A DNA stretch of 64,000 nt from Pelomyxa schiedti (GCA_020536535.1 JAHLWZ010000795.1:1-64000); one strand, 5' to 3'; positions 19,810 through 31,608 are shown, counted from the stretch's first letter. The notes: a model not told the origin generated them from the sequence alone. A program made the numbers and translations.

Positions 19810-22800
19810 CTACTTCTCTGAGTCGAAGTGACACCAAATGTTGAGGAGGCAGGCCATTGAGGGCCTGGAAGCAGGATCCACAGTCCAGCAGCACTCCATC
19901 ACTTGCTTGGCCCACAGCGGCACTTCCGGGGATTCAAATGTGGTAGTGAATGCTACTGCCGCAGCGGTGGCCGATTCGGCTATTGCCATCACGGCACTGT
20001 GCAGGCGGTGAATGTCCACTATGAGTGTGGAATTGGTTTTGGTTGGAGAGGGCGGCGGAAAGTTGTTGCTGTTGCGCGCTGTTTTTGGTAGAAGTGATGA
20101 TGGGTGGAATGGACCGGCGGAACGCCCGGTAGTGATTTGAACTTCAACGAGCGGATTGAACGGCGATACCAGCTGGTGAACGAGAACCCCTGCGTTGAAC
20201 GTTAAAAACTGTAAATTCCGGAGTGTTAGGGTGGAATGGGCACCAAAGTTCCACACATCGGTCTTGGAGTCACCTCGGCCGGGAATCCGATTGTTTTGGT
20301 AGTTGTCGTTGGGCAGAGCTTGGAGAGTCAGCACTGTCTCTTCTTCTACTTGACCTAAGTAAGCCACCTGATTGCTGTGTGAGTTAATAAGCATGGAAAT
20401 TAACTACTGCACCTTTGCCCAAGGGCCGGGTGCTGATTCTAGTAGAGAAGAGACAAGAATGGTCCCTGTGGATAGCTGTAAAAAGTACGGGGTATAATTC
20501 AGCTAACCAGCTTCGAGCAAGAAACCGCCGTGGATGAGAGGAGGATGTTGAGAGTGGAGGAGAGCAAGACCTTTTGCAACGTCTCTCAGTATTTTAGCCC
20601 TCAGGCTCATCGGCAACACTTGATCAATGAACGAAGTCAGATTTGGTTTCAGCCCGATGGCCTTGGGTCTATCCATGCAGAATTTGATCAGATCCCTGAG
20701 GTTCAAAGGTGAGCCCTTTCTTTGGATACCAAGGATTTCCTCCGTGAAGCGTGGAGGAATAGTGGGGGGAAACGGTTCCGTAACTGTCATAAAGTACCGT
20801 CCATTGCTATAGCGTGCCCCAATATAATTGACAACCCTGGAGTGCTTCGGAATCTCCCTCAAAACGGAAATTAGTGGCATTACCCGTTCCGCTGTTGTGG
20901 AAACTCTCCTTCCCGCTTCAATCAACTGGTAACATTCACTTGCACTATTTTCATTCTCCTTCGTGATTACCATCCCAGGGGGGGTGTCACAAGGCAATTC
21001 TGAGGTACCAATTTTGTCAATTTTCAGAAAAGAAAGTTCTGGAGCCACATGAGTCAGGTTCACAGGTGCATCAATTGCCTCCTGATTTGGGCATTTGAGG
21101 GAGGTATTTCCAGACAAAGTTGTGTCAAAAACATCGCTGCTTTTGAAGTAGTGTATATTAGGCATAGTACTGTGTTCAATCTGCAGCTTCAAACAATGGG
21201 GACAGGGAAAGAGCTCATGCACCGGGAGGTTGTTGGTTTCACAAAATTGGCGGATCCACATAATTATATAAGCCCCCAAGTTTTGGGCATGGCCAATGGG
21301 TGTATCACCATTCTCAGCTATCTCAAGCGTTGTCCTCATGAAAATGTCAATTGGTAATTTGTCAGGAAATGCCACAAGGACATCTTGTGAAATTCCCTCA
21401 CTTTTCTTGGATACCCATATTCTGGAATCCCCAACAAACTGTTGCGTCAGGCGTGGCACCTGGCGTAAAATGTTCATAATTTTTCTGGACAATTCGTCAT
21501 GGGTGCATCCGATATCAATTGACCTCCCGTTAAATATGACTTGGCTTCGCTTTGATGGTTTTATTGCGTAAATACCTCCCCAGAACGCATTAATAAAATT
21601 CAAACCACTATCACTCGCGCCAGTCGGCAAAGAGTAGGAAAGATAAGGCACGTTTTCACATAAAAATACTATGTTCAGCTCCCTCAGAAGCGATAGAAGC
21701 AATGGAGAGTATGAAGGTAACTCTCGTAAGTGCTGGAAGAAGTGAGTCGATTCCGTAGCTCTCTCATTGGAGGGAGACTCTTCCTTATCATTAACAGCAA
21801 GGATACTGGAATTTGAGCTTCTAGTGCTCTGAATGCTATCAGCTAGGTCATTGATGATTTGATTGAACCACTCCAGCTTAAGCACAACGAATTGAGACAA
21901 ATCACGTTGTGACTTTGACCAGCATGGATGCCTGAAGTGGATGATGGCACCTGTGTCCGACAGGAAATCACAACACATTTGGATGTCAACTTCTGGGTTT
22001 CTCCCTCCTCCAAGTGGTGCACCAACACCAAAAAAGAGGGCCATTTGAACAAAGACAGTCCATTTGATGACACATTCTCTTACCTTTGACAGTCTATGTG
22101 CTAGGTTGATCCATCGTGGTGAAACTGGTGTAGAACTTGCAGTGCTCACAATAGTTTCCAAAAGTTCACATATACTTGCAGCTGGTGTTCCTACAGAGAC
22201 TCCTCGCTGACAAATAAATGGTGCAGTTTCAGAAAACGAGGCACTTGTCATAGAATAATTGAGACTGTAAACGCCACGTAGAGTAAGATTTGTTTTCCAA
22301 ATAGGGGACTGTAGAATGGGTTCCAATAGTTCATTGACCGGTTTGTGTAAATCAAAGTCTTTGAATGGACTATATGCAACAATGATAATTTGGGCACGCC
22401 CACATACATTGGCTTGCATATGACCTTGGGCAATTTCTTGAAGCCAGAAGTGTAATCTGTGGATCTGATAGGAGTTGGGATTCATGCACACAAATAAAAT
22501 GAAAACAGACTTGCTGTGAAAGAAGCATGAATAAAACGGATGCGCATGTCCATCTTTTAAGGCAGAAATGAGGTATTACTAAACATGAGTGGAAAGAGTG
22601 ACACACTCAAGTTCCATGCAGTCCATGTCCGCAATGATTTTTTGGAAGTCTTGAAAGGTAGATGTGTGGAAATAACTGGTGGGGCACAACTTTTTAGCGT
22701 ATTTTTCATCTTGAATTTGTGTCTATTGTCCATCAAGCACTTCAAGAACTCAGCCTGCAGTATAGTGTTATCCCCAATGATAATGAGTTTGTGGGAATTC

Positions 22801-23228
22801 GGAAATGTGGGCTCCTCTCCGAAGAGCATACAGTGCTTCACAACATTCCAACTCTTTCCCCTCAACGGTGGTGGGATGCACTCATACCCCAAGAGAATGG
22901 TATCCACGTCGGCATGGAGCAGCCACTGAGGCAGATGAGTGATGGAATTGCCGCGCAAGTCCAACTTTCGACATGTAATTCCTGTAAGCTGTTCTGGGAC
23001 CGCTTCCAAGGACAGTTGTGACAAGTTAACGGTCTTATCACCGACAGCTTGTGCGAGTATAAGCTCCGTGACTGCAGGCCAGTTCTTCACTTGAACCCAC
23101 CTCCGGAGTGCCACATTAGCAATTGAGCCCGCGCCAGAAGTATCTGTACTGAGATACTGCAATACACCCTGGACTGCTGACGGAGTCATCTCAGTGATGT
23201 CAAGAGCTGTTCCAAATTCAGGGGCCAT
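19810..23228 (-). CDS. Roco protein (LRR-Roc-COR-kinase) with degenerate GTPase and pseudokinase
   Basis: ATG at 23226-23228. Residues about 60-130 are a short leucine-rich section (LSQLSLEAVPEQL, CRKLDLRGNSITHLPQWLL). The Roc domain follows, with KLIIIGDNTILQAEFL where the P-loop GxxxxGK[ST] should be, and FWLQEIAQGHMQANVCGRAQ with IIIVAYSPFKDF (normally a GTH-x-D). The COR domain shows CCDFLSDTGAIIHF and FVVLKLEWFNQII. A C-terminal kinase-like domain has LRDVAKGLALLHSQHPPLIH followed by GG, not the catalytic HRD, no DFG, but a clear C-lobe (SKTDVWNFG across an intron, AKQVMECCWTVDPASRPSM). Roco proteins are multidomain signalling scaffolds related to LRRK2 and common in amoebae. Loss of both catalytic centres suggests a scaffold. 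The large exon 22500-20510 is uninterrupted. Confidence 0.82.
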
Positions 23229-23360
23229 CCCATTGTAGTCTATCCTTGGGACTTGTTGAAGTAAAAAAAAAAAACAAAGAAATTATGTGAATGGTTACCA
23301 TAACCTGGGACTCTTGCTGTTTCTAGAATTAACGAAATCAATAGCTCCAGAGAAGCAAGG

Positions 23361-24000
23361 TTATGTTCTGTACTCCACTGCATCAATTTGTAGGCATATA
23401 CCTATTTGACCACCAGGAATTAGCTACATAGACCGTAGACATAGAAAAGAAAAGAAAAAGCCCCACCTCCAAAGCCATTCCAAGTGCGGCACTCTTCATT
23501 TTCCTGCCATAACAAATCCCACAATCCACGAGCAGCAGGTTCCTGTTGTCACTAAAACCAGCCCCATAAACCGTCCTCAAATCCTCGGCTACATCGTCCG
23601 GCAATCTAATATCCGGCGACCTCACCATCGCCACAACAACAACAGATCTCGCTCCCCGTTTATTCGGTGCATCCTCAGGTCTCGCAGGTGGCAGCACCGC
23701 GCATTCCTTCCCATAACTCGATCCCGCCGCCCTCGTCTGCAGCCTCAGGGTCACTCCCGGGCCTGACGACGTGCTCCACATTCCCTTGGGGTCGTGGTCC
23801 GGCAGATTTACGGTACAGCATGAACAGCCGACGTCGCTCGTGCTCGGCGTCGGACGCGGCACCCCGATTTCGGCGAGGGCGTCGAACAGGGACTGCACGG
23901 AGGCGGGGTCGCCAATTAATATGCAATTCACCTCAAATGGCTCAAAGTGCTCTGAAACGATTGTACCTGGCTCGAGTTGACGTGGCGAGGAAGAGGTCAT
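23361..24000 (-). CDS. Degenerate Ras-superfamily-like protein
   Basis: Two exons: ATG at 23998-24000, an intron near 23432-23476 (GTGGGGC...TATGTAG, phase checked), and a stop at 23361. The order of elements is GTPase-like: NCILIGDPASVQSLFDAL at the P-loop place, RSVVVVAMVRSP for a core strand, NLLLVDCGICYGRKMKSAAL at the NKxD/strand-5 region and ALELIPGGQIG. None of the GTP-binding motifs is intact (no GK[ST], no DxxG, no NKxD). The assignment rests on layout and is tentative; it could be an unrelated alpha/beta protein. Confidence 0.4.
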
Positions 24001-24408
24001 TGAAGGCTCAATGGGTACATAAAATGGGAGAGTAAAATAAACTCCGGACCGTCGCGTATGCCGACAATGACGAGGTTAATCAGTGATCACTTGATTGCAA
24101 GTTGGTTGAAAAATTCTGGAAATTCAGCCATTTTTCCCTTTTTCTATTCTACAGACAGTTGCAGCTGAAATTTTTCGAGGGTTTGTTCAGAGATTTTACA
24201 CAATTTTTCGCACTTTCCCTCACAACAACCAATGAATGCTCTTCATTCCTTTGTTTCAATCCTGTTCCTCCCCTTGCTTTGCCCAGCATTACCATCCCCA
24301 CCTTGGGGTTGTCTGATCTGATTCTAGCATACCCAAACTGAAACTTGCAAGCCGACTCCGAAAACCTCGTCATCCTAGGCACACGCGACGGTCCGTCGAT
24401 TATTTTAA
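24001..24408. other. Intergenic region, nothing assigned
   Basis: This 408-nt stretch lies upstream of the Ras-like gene and downstream of the next minus-strand gene. Open frames on both strands (about 24102-24382) lack motifs. It probably holds a promoter and a 3' UTR. Confidence 0.35.
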
Positions 24409-25656
24409 TCAGCCAAGTTTGTCAAAGCGAACGTCAGGGGGCAACAGAATGTTGAAGATTCCAACTTTCGAGGCAGATATGCCATCGTGAAGAGTGAACT
24501 GGATAGTCGCTGGGGAATGCTGGGAGGACTTGGCACTTCTGTGATTTGTTGAGAGGATGAGGCCTGACGAACTACTGGCCCTTACCCAGGTGCATGGAAC
24601 ATACAGCGATCGCTCTGAAAAGCTGTTTCCTGTGTGGTAGACTTGGAACTGCTTGGGATCCGGTAGCTCAACAACAAGGGCATGATTCTTGCCAATTGGT
24701 TTGGCTTTGATGTCGAAGGGTAATTCTGGAAAATACATGTCAGGCATGTCAGTTCTGCGATCCACCAAGTAGTATCTGGATTGCATAGTATGTAAAGCGC
24801 ATGGAGTTCCATCAGCGAGCCACATCACACCCACCGGGAAGGCACCACAGTGCGCAATTGCCAATATTGTCACCAACGTATTCCTTGTGAAGCTTGCTTC
24901 CAAATCGACAAATCTGATGTGGCCAACATTGCTCAGCACTATAGCGACATCATTGCACAACGGTGAGAATTTGAGCCAACTTTCTAGTGCTGGAATGTCA
25001 CCAAGGGAGTACTCTCCTTTTTGGTCTGGAGTATCATTTAGAAGCTTCCTGACATACAAGAAATCTCCCTTGACCCTTTTGAGCAAGCCCACAACCCAAG
25101 TCCTGTTGCACTTAACAGAACCCAACCAAGGTGCGGTGAAAAGGGTTGGCCCCAGTGAGAATGGTGACGGCGAACTGAGGTCCAGAATCGAGAAATCGTA
25201 TTCTCTTTCCGGATCAGTCTGTGAGCCTCTGCAACTCACCAACACCCTGGACAGCCCCACGCACCCACACACAATGAGCGATGGAGTCCTTTTAACTGCA
25301 CATCCAATCACCCCCAGAGTGGTATCTGACACAGTCACACACAACAGGTGCTTCGCCCGGAATGCCAACGGACTGATTGTGATATCACTGAACGGCAGCC
25401 GGAACAGGGAATCCCGTACCTTCCCAAACACCCACTCGTCGGCCCAAGTTCTCAGCAGCGTAGATGACTGTGCCCATTGAACCATCGACGATGCACAGGC
25501 CGGTATGGGACGGGTGCGCCGGCGCCGTCCCACAAGTCTGGCACAACAAACGGCAAGGACTTGGGCCTTGGCGGTGGTAACCACCGATGTCGCGGTTATT
25601 ATGGGAGAGGGTGGCTGAACATAATTCCCTTCTAACAGCAGCTGGTAGCGATACAT
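24409..25656 (-). CDS. Unrecognised single-exon protein, possible beta-propeller
   Basis: The first in-frame ATG is at 25654-25656 (MYRYQLLLEG); the frame is open further upstream but without ATG. About 415 residues. Repeated beta-strand-like pieces separated by turns (LIVCGCVGLSRVLVSC, YDFSILDLSSP, VAIVLSNVGHIRFVDLEAS, FQVYHTGNSFSERSLYVPC) suggest a propeller, but no WD or kelch signature is present. No signal peptide or transmembrane helix is evident. It starts 120 nt from, and diverges from, the S28 protease gene. Function unknown. Confidence 0.6.
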   Translation of the reverse strand: MYRYQLLLEGNYVQPPSPIITATSVVTTAKAQVLAVCCARLVGRRRRTRPIPACASSMVQWAQSSTLLRTWADEWVFGKVRDSLFRLPFSDITISPLAFRAKHLLCVTVSDTTLGVIGCAVKRTPSLIVCGCVGLSRVLVSCRGSQTDPEREYDFSILDLSSPSPFSLGPTLFTAPWLGSVKCNRTWVVGLLKRVKGDFLYVRKLLNDTPDQKGEYSLGDIPALESWLKFSPLCNDVAIVLSNVGHIRFVDLEASFTRNTLVTILAIAHCGAFPVGVMWLADGTPCALHTMQSRYYLVDRRTDMPDMYFPELPFDIKAKPIGKNHALVVELPDPKQFQVYHTGNSFSERSLYVPCTWVRASSSSGLILSTNHRSAKSSQHSPATIQFTLHDGISASKVGIFNILLPPDVRFDKLG

Positions 25657-25776
25657 TGCGAAGGGGTTTTCTTTTTGCCAATTGGACAAAACTGATCCAT
25701 CAGTTTCTGGGAACACCTGGTTTTTGTCTCTTATCGCAAGAGGAATCGATTCAAAAAGAAAAGCCAGATTTTGGGG

Positions 25777-27489
25777 ATGCGGTCGTTATTCGTGCTCATC
25801 GTGGCCGTTGTTTGTTGCGTGCAAGGTGTCACGATAAACCGCTGTAATTCGCAGAAGGCCACATCCACGGATTTCTGGTAGTGAATTTGTTCCTCTGGCT
25901 GTGCAATTGGGTTTTTGTCATAACTTTTCGGTCTCCTTGTTCAATTGCCAACTTCTTTTGAAGGTATACTGCACAGTTGGTGGACCACTTTGACCGAGAG
26001 AACACTGACACTTTTTCTCAGAGATATTGGGTAAATGACACGTACTGGACACCAGGGCAGCCCATTTTCCTCGCCTTTGCAGGAGAGGGTGATTTGAGTG
26101 AATTTTATGGCGTTACCAGCGGTATAATCGTTGATAATGCTGCGAGACACGGAGCTCTGTTGGTTTACCTCGAACACAGGTATGAGTCCTGCGTTTGTTT
26201 CTTTATTCAGCTGTCAAAAATTTCCTAAAACGAAGCAAAAATTACTAGGTATTATGGCCAAACTCAGCCTGAGGGAGACAATTTGTTATATGGTTCCTAC
26301 AAATTCTTGAATGCTGATCAGGCAATGGCAGATGCTGCCAGATTCCTGGAATGGTTATTTAGCGTGAATGGCCTACAAAGGGGCTCGACTAAGGTAATCT
26401 AATTTTATCTTCTGGAGACGTCTGAGTCCCTACAGGTTGTGGTATGGGGCTGCAGTTATTCCGGCATGCTCAGTGCCTGGTTTAGAATAAAATATCCGCA
26501 CATAGCACTTGCTGCCATTTCTGGAAGTGCCCCCGTCCTGGTTCCCTTCCCTTTTCTGTTTCTTCCCCATACCAACTTTTGCTAGGCCCAAGCCGACTTC
26601 CCTGAATTTGATGTTACTGTCCGACAAACACTTGGTGATAAATGCTCTACTGTTGTTCATGACGATATCTTCGGAGAAACTGAGACCAAGCTTCTGACTG
26701 AGGCAGGGAAGCGTGAACTGCACGCCCTCTTCCCAATTTGTGAGGAAGTGTTTGACGGTGTCAAACTTCTACGTGCCATGCAAGATGTTGTGGAGAACTG
26801 GGCGCAAGTATTTTTTTTCAACGAGGATATGCACACAAATAACAAATGCAAAACAGGGAAACAATCCCGACGCCGGGTTTCCAGCCGACGTGATGTGTGA
26901 TACTGTAGTTCGCACCATAGATCCCTTGCGTGAATTCGCACTTCTTGGCCAGAGCACTTACTGGGGCTCTTGCCTGGAAACAGATCCCTACCGCCACACT
27001 GGCACTGCAAGGAGCTGGTGGTTCCAGTCTTGTACAGAGTATGTAATACGTCTGTTTATATTCTTTTACCTAAAAAACTAAGGTATGGCTACTTCATGAC
27101 CAACTATGAGGCAAACCTGTTTTCTGATAATGTTACCCTTGAGTGGTATTTGGGTATGTGCGCATCAGAATTCGAGCAAACCTCTCTCGCTCCCGACACT
27201 GAATGGACCAACTGGGCCTATGGAGAATTGGAACCATCTGCCACAAACATCCTCTTCACTAATGGAAATTTCGACCCGTGGGCAAATCTGGGTCTGAAAT
27301 CTGTAGGGAACCTAATTACACATTTCCAGGCCTAACAAAATTCTTCAGGCGCCATCCAGTGGGATCCAGGTGGAACTCTATGATGCAGCACATTGTGCTC
27401 CATTCCACACACCAACAGATGAGGATCCAGACAACCTTGTAGCAACAAGACAAGCAATCTTTGACTTTGTTGATGCCGTTTTGGCTTGA
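25777..27489 (+). CDS. S28-family serine carboxypeptidase (lysosomal Pro-X carboxypeptidase-like)
   Basis: ATG 25777 opens a signal peptide (MRSLFVLIVAVVCCVQG). At least seven exons give the family blocks in order: LVDHFDRENTDTFSQRYW, FLAFAGEGDLSEF, LEHRYYGQTQPEGDN, VWGCSYSGMLSAWF with the nucleophile Ser in G-x-S-Y-x-G (first Gly replaced by Cys context), ISGSAPV, WWFQSCTEYGYF, FTNGNFDPWANLG with the catalytic Asp, and YDAAHCAPFH with the catalytic His. S28 enzymes remove residues after proline from peptide ends in lysosomes or outside the cell. The triad is complete, so activity is likely. An AATAAA follows at 27520-27525. Introns near 25869-25965, 26180-26250, 26394-26437 and 27040-27080 were seen. 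It converges on the Ras-like gene with 51 nt between stops. Confidence 0.9.
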
Positions 27490-27519
27490 GAACCACTCAA
27501 CAACACCACGCTTTGTGGA

Positions 27520-27525
27520 AATAAA
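27520..27525 (+). promoter_or_regulatory. Poly(A) signal AATAAA
   Basis: AATAAA begins 31 nt after the S28 protease stop codon, at the normal distance for 3' end cleavage. Confidence 0.6.
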
Positions 27526-27540
27526 AACATTTTTCTCTTC

Positions 27541-28470
27541 TCACATTAAAAGACATTTATCCTTAGTTGTGGTGTTTGCCTCCTTCAATTCCCTCAGTCT
27601 TCCCATTTCCAGCACGCAAGTACGAAATATCGACTCAACGAGATCCCTTTTTCCACATCAGACAAGGATTGAGGATGCAGTTGCATGCATACCTATCTTT
27701 GGCCGTGATTTCAAGGAAAGGACACCCATAGTGGATAGCACGGGCTTGTCCTTCTGCGGTACTGACTACGCGATCGGATTCCAAGTCACACTGTGGGATG
27801 GTGAGGCAACATAATTCATGAGTGAAGGTGGGTGAAAGAGGAGTTCACCTTGTTTCCGCATAGTACAACAGCTGGCCAACTGGGACCATATTCTGCTGGT
27901 AGGCTCCTTACTTTGGCCAAAACGCGCAGAACTTCTTCAGTTTCCACGAAAGATTTCCGGTCTGTGATTGAATAGACAAGAACTATTCCAGAGGCAGAGG
28001 TCATGAACTCTTGTGTCATTGCACAGTCGGGTAGGAAGGAAATCTTGGCTGAGGTATCCGCTGGGGCCCAGTCAAGAACATCCAACCTAAGGAGTTGATG
28101 AGCCTCAAACGGAGCGAGAAAGAACTAACTGACATAAATAGACCACCATAAATTTGCCACCTTTTACGATAAGAATCACAAATTGTTGGATCATACTCCT
28201 GGGCACTAGGCAGGGTCGGTATAAATAACGAAAAGAGGAGCTTTACAAGTGGCCACACATGAATTGAATCAAAATGGTGGACTGCAAACAAAAAAAAAAA
28301 AAAAAAGGTAAGCACAAAGTAACAGGAATTGGGTAAATACTTTTCCGACACCCATACACCCTATAAAATTGTTAGTAATTCATGGCTTCACTTTTCTAAC
28401 CTAAAGTGCAAATCTTGAGCTCAGTTTCTTGCCCATTTCTTTTACTTGAGGAAAGACTCTGTATCAACTT
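27541..28470 (-). CDS. Ras-family small GTPase with CAAX box
   Basis: Exons joined in phase read ETELKICTLGCMGVGKSTIL (P-loop G-x4-GKS, introns within it), YDPTICDSYRKRW (switch I with the effector Thr), LDVLDWAPAD at the D-x-x-G place, IVLVYSITDRKSF, LCGNKCDLESDRVVS (NKxD, across an intron), FLEITAKDR (in place of SAK) and a C-terminus ending KDKCLLM. CLLM is a prenylation CAAX box, so the protein should be membrane-anchored. Switch II is odd: W-A-P-A-D replaces the usual T-A-G-Q-E, so the catalytic Gln is absent and GTP hydrolysis may be slow. The first exon and start codon could not be placed; the frame is open upstream to about 28581 without ATG. Six exons or more. Confidence 0.82.
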
Positions 28471-28591
28471 TTTTTTATGTGTAAAGACACCGGTTCTGTA
28501 GAAGGAGCTCTGGCGTTTCAAAAAATAGTAATAATCACGTATTGCCGTGGAGGCAGAAAGCAAGGTGGGTGATGAGGTCAATGAGTGCCAA

Positions 28592-30230
28592 TCAACCCCA
28601 TTCTATTTGAATTAGTGCTTTGAAAGTATGTGGGACAGATACCAGCAATACTGTTATATGATTCTGCCATAAGAGGTTACTTGACGAGAATAGTCTCATT
28701 CTCTGTGAAACTCTCCCCACTCTTCCCAACTCAAAAGAACTTGTATTGTAGTGAATAGATAGATATTTGGGAGAAGGCCACATACGATAGAAACGAAAGA
28801 ATATGCGTTAAAACGTCATCTGGGAGTTTTTCAACCCAGCTCAACTCGCCAACCATCTCTATATTGATTGATGACACAAAGTACAAGTCTCCAATAGTTC
28901 CACATGGCCCAATACCCCCAAATATCCATGAACACCGGGATCCCTCCACCACTGTATGAAAGTATATTTCGGGAGAACCCTGTGGAGCAGAGACAGCCTC
29001 CCACGTGCCTGTTTCAGTTGAATATAACCAGGTTTCTTTCGAGATTCCTGTCTTTGAGTTTTTTGTGGTTCATGCTTGAGTAGTAGGTTGTTATTTTTGA
29101 GATGGGGTAATGTTTGTGGGATGAGTTACTATAATGAATCAAATCACAATTTGAGAGAAAAGAAGCATCCTCACCTTCGATTTTCCACCATGGAAGATAA
29201 TGACGTTGCCATTGATAAAACCTGCGATCCCTCTCATCAAACCGAGGGCAGGAAGAGGCTTTAATTCGTGCCATCTCAATGTATGGAAGTCAAGGCAAAA
29301 TAATGTTGGCCGGGTTGTGCTGTTTGTTGATGCTGTTGTAGTAATTACAAGGAGGAAGGAAAGGTCTCCACACACCAAATAAAATGAACCACTTTGTATC
29401 TGAGGATACAGAACAATGAAATGCCCGTGGTGGTGGAGAGTTTGAAGTCGGAACACTATCCCATGTGGAAGTCACAAGTGAAAAGCGATATATGTCTGAG
29501 GTAGCTCCACTTGAGGTATTACCTCCAAATACATAAATGCAATCCTGAGTAATATGTTGGACACTAATTTCTCTTTTGTGGATGGTGAAGGAGGGAAACA
29601 TTGTAAATAGTGCCAGAGTAGCCCCAAGCAGCAGGGGGTGTCATAGGAGATTCAGGAAGTAGATTCCAAACACCATCAGAGTAACACCACAGCTCATTTG
29701 TCAAAGAACCAAGGCAATTTCCCCCAAACATGTAAACATCCCCATGATATGTCACGCAACATGTTTGCTGCCTGCCTCTTGGCCACTTATTCTTCTTAGT
29801 TCCTCGTTTTTTCACCTTATCATGTCGTAACCCAGTTTTTTTTAAAAAAAGGGAAGTGACCTGAGACCAAGTTCTCGTTGACAAATTGAACTCGTGAGTG
29901 TCATCAAGTGAGGCTCCAGAGTCGTCAGTACCACCAAAAATCATCATGCTATCATTCCCACAATGAGCCGACACCTGGCATTCATCCCCCAGTCAACAAC
30001 GAGTGGAGCCAAACGAAGAGTAAGAAGACGAGAAAAAAAAAATTCATAAAGAATAAGGGATTCCACATGAGAATTTCTCCCTGGAGGAGTGTTGTCAAGT
30101 GCCACCTTGTCGAATCTAATCTCCATGGAATTAGTGCACATACGTTTGATTGATCTCCTGTGATGGTTGGCCTGCGAACTGAACCGGTTCCGCTTTCTCG
30201 TCCGTTGAAAAGGCACCACCCACAATCACA
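28592..30230 (-). CDS. Kelch-repeat protein with C-terminal F-box
   Basis: Kelch blades are visible in order on the minus strand: PPGRNSH then DSMMIFGGTDDSG, TWSQV, GRQQTCCVTYHGDVYMFGG, NELWCYSDGVWNLLPE, QDCIYVFGGNTSSGATSD, TSTWDSVPTSNSPPPRAFH, LHWHELKPLPALG-like and NVIIFHGGKS, and CSWIFGGIGPCGTIGDLYF. A C-terminal F-box follows: WVEKLPDDVLTHILSFLS, then across a 46-nt intron FELGRVGRVSQRMRL and LLWQ. F-box proteins give substrate specificity to SCF ubiquitin ligases and the propeller binds substrate. Usually the F-box precedes kelch repeats; here it is at the C-terminus. The N-terminal exon (VIVGGAFSTDEKAEP) lacks an ATG and may extend past 30231, where it overlaps the first proposed exon of the kinesin gene. 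Confidence 0.78.
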
Positions 30231-31583
30231 ATGAGCAGCGCCGCCCGCTCAGTTAAAGTGCCCAGCAACGTAAACAACGAGAGGTGCTCCCGCGTCACGG
30301 TGTACGTTGAGTCCGTAACGGCACTATGTGCAGGTGTGTGGATTGAGGATTGTGGGATAGGAAGAACAAGCCCTTTTTTTTTTTGACTTGTAGGCTGTTG
30401 TTGGTTTTGTTTGAATCAGGGATGCATCCAAGGGTTGGTGTGAACTCACTTGTGAACAAATTGACACCTTATTTGTGCCGTTATATTGCGTTGTGGATTA
30501 AACCGCAGTCAAATTCTCTTCCGGCCTTGAGTATATCAGTGCGGGTATGTCCTTCAAGGGGACATGTAGCACTAACAGTTGGTTTGTGGGATTTTGCAAT
30601 TAATACATTCTACTCACTCACTCTCTCTCTCTTTTTTTTTACCACCAACGCAATGCAGATGGTCATAATCTTCTTGGTAGAGGGAGCTGCATTGGATCTT
30701 TTGAGAGGTTGTTTCAGGGTATAGACAACACACAGTTGTATGAAAATGCTGTGCGGAGGGCCATAGACAACTTCATTCTCACCAACGCCCCTCTGGCTAT
30801 TGTGGCTTATGGGCCAGGAGGTTGTGGAAAAACCTACTCACTGTTTGGAAGGGGTGGTGACGGAGTTTTGTGGAATATTGCACGACACTTGCTTGAGCAC
30901 ACTGATGTCTTCACTACTCACTGCTATGAGTGGACAAAATTGAATCCCAAGAAAAACCTCACATTGGGGCTGGTGACAAATGAGCGAGAATTTGGCGATT
31001 TAGTGGCCAGAGCCATGCAGTTGCGGCAGGTATGACTGCATTCCCAATACTGAAATACACCCACTCTATCTATTGGGTTCACACATTGGCAGGTTGCCGC
31101 AACAAATATGAACTTTGCAAGCACCATCACCCCACTATTTGTGGAGTTTGTAATCCCGGGAAAAGCTCCACTTTTTGTTGTTGACCTGCCAGGCGTTTGC
31201 CGGCTGACAAAAACAGGCTCCGAAGGATCACTATTTAAACAACTTGTATCCTCAAATCAGGCATTGTCATCCTACACCCAGGTTCAGAACTTTCCCATTC
31301 ACCAAGGTGTCTACTAATGTGGTGTTTTTAACCAAACACTTTCTAGGTGTTACGCCAAATAGCCGTTGAGGCACCGTTTATAGCATACCGTTCTTCAGAA
31401 ATAGCTCGAGTACTGAAGGATCCAATTTTGTCCGGAAACACTGTGCTTCTGGCCCACATCTCACCAGATGACAACTACTTTGAGGAATCCTTTGCTGTTA
31501 TTAACCTCCTCTGCTCTTTGCAATCCAGTGATGCAACAAAACCAAAAAAGCCCCCAACCGTCACAAAGAATCGCAGATTGTGA
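30231..31583 (+). CDS. Divergent kinesin-like motor protein
   Basis: The motor core is clear in the exons from about 30660: FERLFQGIDNTQLYENAV, FILTNAPLAIVAYGPGGCGK followed by TYSLFG (the kinesin AYGxTGxGKTY P-loop), ATNMNFASTIT at the NxxSSR switch I place, LFVVDLPGVCRL at the DLAGSER switch II place, and YRSSEIARVLKDPILSGNTV with LAHISP, the R-x-S-x-L-T-x-L-L-x-D-x-L-G-G-N block. The P-loop is intact. Switch I has lost both Ser-Ser-Arg, and switch II lost Ala-Gly-Ser-Glu, so ATP hydrolysis or microtubule coupling may be altered. No coiled coil or tail follows, the protein ends right after the motor (about 350-400 residues). The start is uncertain: ATG 30231 or ATG 30421. Confidence 0.72.
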
Positions 31584-31608
31584 AGAATTAGAACATAAAA
31601 CATTTGTC

